Below are positions 63,028 to 64,000 of a DNA stretch of 64,000 nt, piece after piece (position 1 is the stretch's first letter; each line of letters starts with the position of its first letter). A model generated the notes under the pieces. It saw only the letters and a program-made list of their open reading frames with translations. It was not told the origin of the DNA and ran no database searches. The stretch is from Adiantum capillus-veneris (Eukaryota > Streptophyta > Polypodiopsida > Polypodiales > Pteridaceae). The stretch covers positions 26,947,769-27,011,768 of the forward strand of contig CM043971.1 in NCBI GenBank assembly GCA_014529385.2, in the 5' to 3' direction. Both the position numbers and the translations under genes were made by a program.

Positions 63028-64000
63028 ATGGCTGGATCACAGGACACTGCTCTTTACAATATCAAGAAGCTGGATGGAACCAATTTCCCATTGTGGAAGA
63101 AGCAGATTTGGCACGTGTTGGTACAAAAGAAACAGATAAAGCCTATAAAGCTCAAAGGGATAAAACCAGAAGATATGGACGAAGATGAATGGAGCGAAAT
63201 GGATGAATTGGCACTTTCTACCATTATGCTGACTTTGGCAGAAAGCGTTTACTTCAATGTAGCAGACGAGATGTCAGCTTATGAAGCATGGACAAAGCTG
63301 AGTGACCTTTATGAGAAGCAGAGTGCAGCTTCACAGGTATACTGGCTTAAGAAGCTTGTTGACTTGAAGATGAAAGAAGGGACACCTATGTCCAATCATC
63401 TGAATGAATTCAACACTATCTACAGTCAGTTGTCAGCTCAAGGTGTCAAGTTTGATGAACCTGTTAGAGCCATGTTCCTGTTGATCACATTGCCGGAAAG
63501 TTGGGACACTTTTTGCACAGCTTTGAGTAATTCTGCACCTCGAGATGGTTTGACCATAGTAGGTGTAGAAGGCAGTCTGCTTACTGAAGAAACCAACAGA
63601 AAGACAATGGACAAACGCAAAGGAACAGCCTTATTTTTCAGGGGAAGGCCCAAAGAAAAGGACAGAGGTGGAAAGAGGAATCAGTCTCGTAGCAAGTCCC
63701 GCAGTGCTAAAGGCAAGAGTGACATAGAATGCTACCATTGTGGCAAGAAGGGTCACATGAAAAGAGACTGCAGAGAATGGAAAGCAGCAAAAGGAAAAGA
63801 GAAAGCCAAAGACCATGGCGAGAAGAACAAGTCCTCAGTGAAGATTCAAGAAATAAATGTGACAAACACTGTTGCAGAGGATGACAGTCTAGTGTCAGGA
63901 GAAATCTACTTCTTGAAGAATACAATGGACTCAGCTCTTCTTACAGCATCTGATGGACATGCACTGAGTGACTGGATTATAGACTCAGGGGCATCACTTC
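63028..64000 (+). CDS. Gag-pol of E5, open to the window edge
   Basis: ATG at 63028 opens a frame of at least 324 codons. Residues 1-190 form a copia gag of the UBN2 type (KLDGTNFPLWKKQIWHVLV, MLTLAESVYFNVAD, AYEAWTKLSDLYEKQ, VYWLKKLVDLKMKEG, LNEFNTIYSQL, FLLITLPESW). A basic stretch (RGGKRNQSRSKSRSAKGKS) leads to one zinc knuckle, CYHCGKKGHMKRDC, with all ligands. Then a Lys-rich linker and DWIIDSGAS, the protease active site, at the very edge. Integrase, RT and RNase H should follow outside. No lesion is visible. Confidence 0.9.
   Translation, partial: MAGSQDTALYNIKKLDGTNFPLWKKQIWHVLVQKKQIKPIKLKGIKPEDMDEDEWSEMDELALSTIMLTLAESVYFNVADEMSAYEAWTKLSDLYEKQSAASQVYWLKKLVDLKMKEGTPMSNHLNEFNTIYSQLSAQGVKFDEPVRAMFLLITLPESWDTFCTALSNSAPRDGLTIVGVEGSLLTEETNRKTMDKRKGTALFFRGRPKEKDRGGKRNQSRSKSRSAKGKSDIECYHCGKKGHMKRDCREWKAAKGKEKAKDHGEKNKSSVKIQEINVTNTVAEDDSLVSGEIYFLKNTMDSALLTASDGHALSDWIIDSGASL

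Larger units (their letters stand above)
61758..64000 (+). mobile_element. Copia retrotransposon E5, 5' part
   Basis: 5' LTR (61758-61929), tRNA-Met primer site, a 1.1-kb leader and an open gag-pol frame that reaches the right edge. Nothing in the visible part is broken, unlike every other element here, so it may be the youngest autonomous copy. Its LTR and gag differ from copia-1 and copia-2. Confidence 0.85.

Overview
The window looks like a piece of repeat-rich nuclear DNA from a land plant. It holds plant-type Ty3/gypsy elements (a Tat-like one with a second RNase H, and chromovirus-like ones), Ty1/copia elements primed by initiator tRNA-Met, miniature LTR elements, and many microsatellites. 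The species cannot be fixed from sequence alone. I see no intact host gene, no tRNA or rRNA gene and no CRISPR array. Almost everything is retrotransposon in layers, and the only host-like sequence is a decayed RRM fragment resembling CstF-64 (45040-45375, minus).

Layout. 1-7096: a minus-strand Tat-like gypsy element (X) whose pol is split by a solo LTR (629-1763, target duplication TGATA). 7097-12138: a plus-strand gypsy element (A) with a truncated 5' LTR, many frame breaks and a deleted integrase core. 12139-13810: a minisatellite and a reversed LTR with its primer site. 13873-15378: a complete 1506-bp miniature LTR element (NA-1, duplication AATCA). 15703-22385: a copia element (copia-1) whose gag is split by a second, younger non-autonomous element (NA-2, 17129-19695, duplication TCCTT, LTRs that look identical). 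22386-24090: scrambled pieces of copia and non-autonomous elements joined at GA/CT microsatellites. 25587-27931: a third, truncated non-autonomous element (NA-3).

27932-39854 is a second copy of 8142-13810 (duplication A/B). It is interrupted by a complete chromovirus-like gypsy element C (32150-38395, duplication ACACA); the A copy keeps the empty site. 39990-42530: a gypsy gag fragment and a reversed LTR with a 3' ORF remnant. 43225-44543: a non-autonomous DNA element with TTAA flanks and CACTAG termini, piggyBac-like. 45940-50545: a minus-strand copia element (copia-2). 50546-51286: the 3' part of another non-autonomous element (NA-4). 51287-59466: a plus-strand gypsy element (E4) with three zinc knuckles in gag, intact integrase motifs and a post-pol ORF. 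59467-61757: promoter, primer site and gag of a further gypsy element (E6). 61758-64000: 5' LTR, leader and open gag-pol of a copia element (E5) that runs off the window.

How the parts work together. The non-autonomous elements share with the copia elements only the LTR ends, the tRNA-Met primer site, a polypurine tract and a two-tier hairpin just before the 3' LTR. The hairpin arms show a paired (compensatory) base change between copies, which suggests a cis-acting RNA structure used when copia proteins move these elements in trans. I regard this family, with its conserved GC-rich block and internal tandem arrays, as the best candidate for undescribed biology here.
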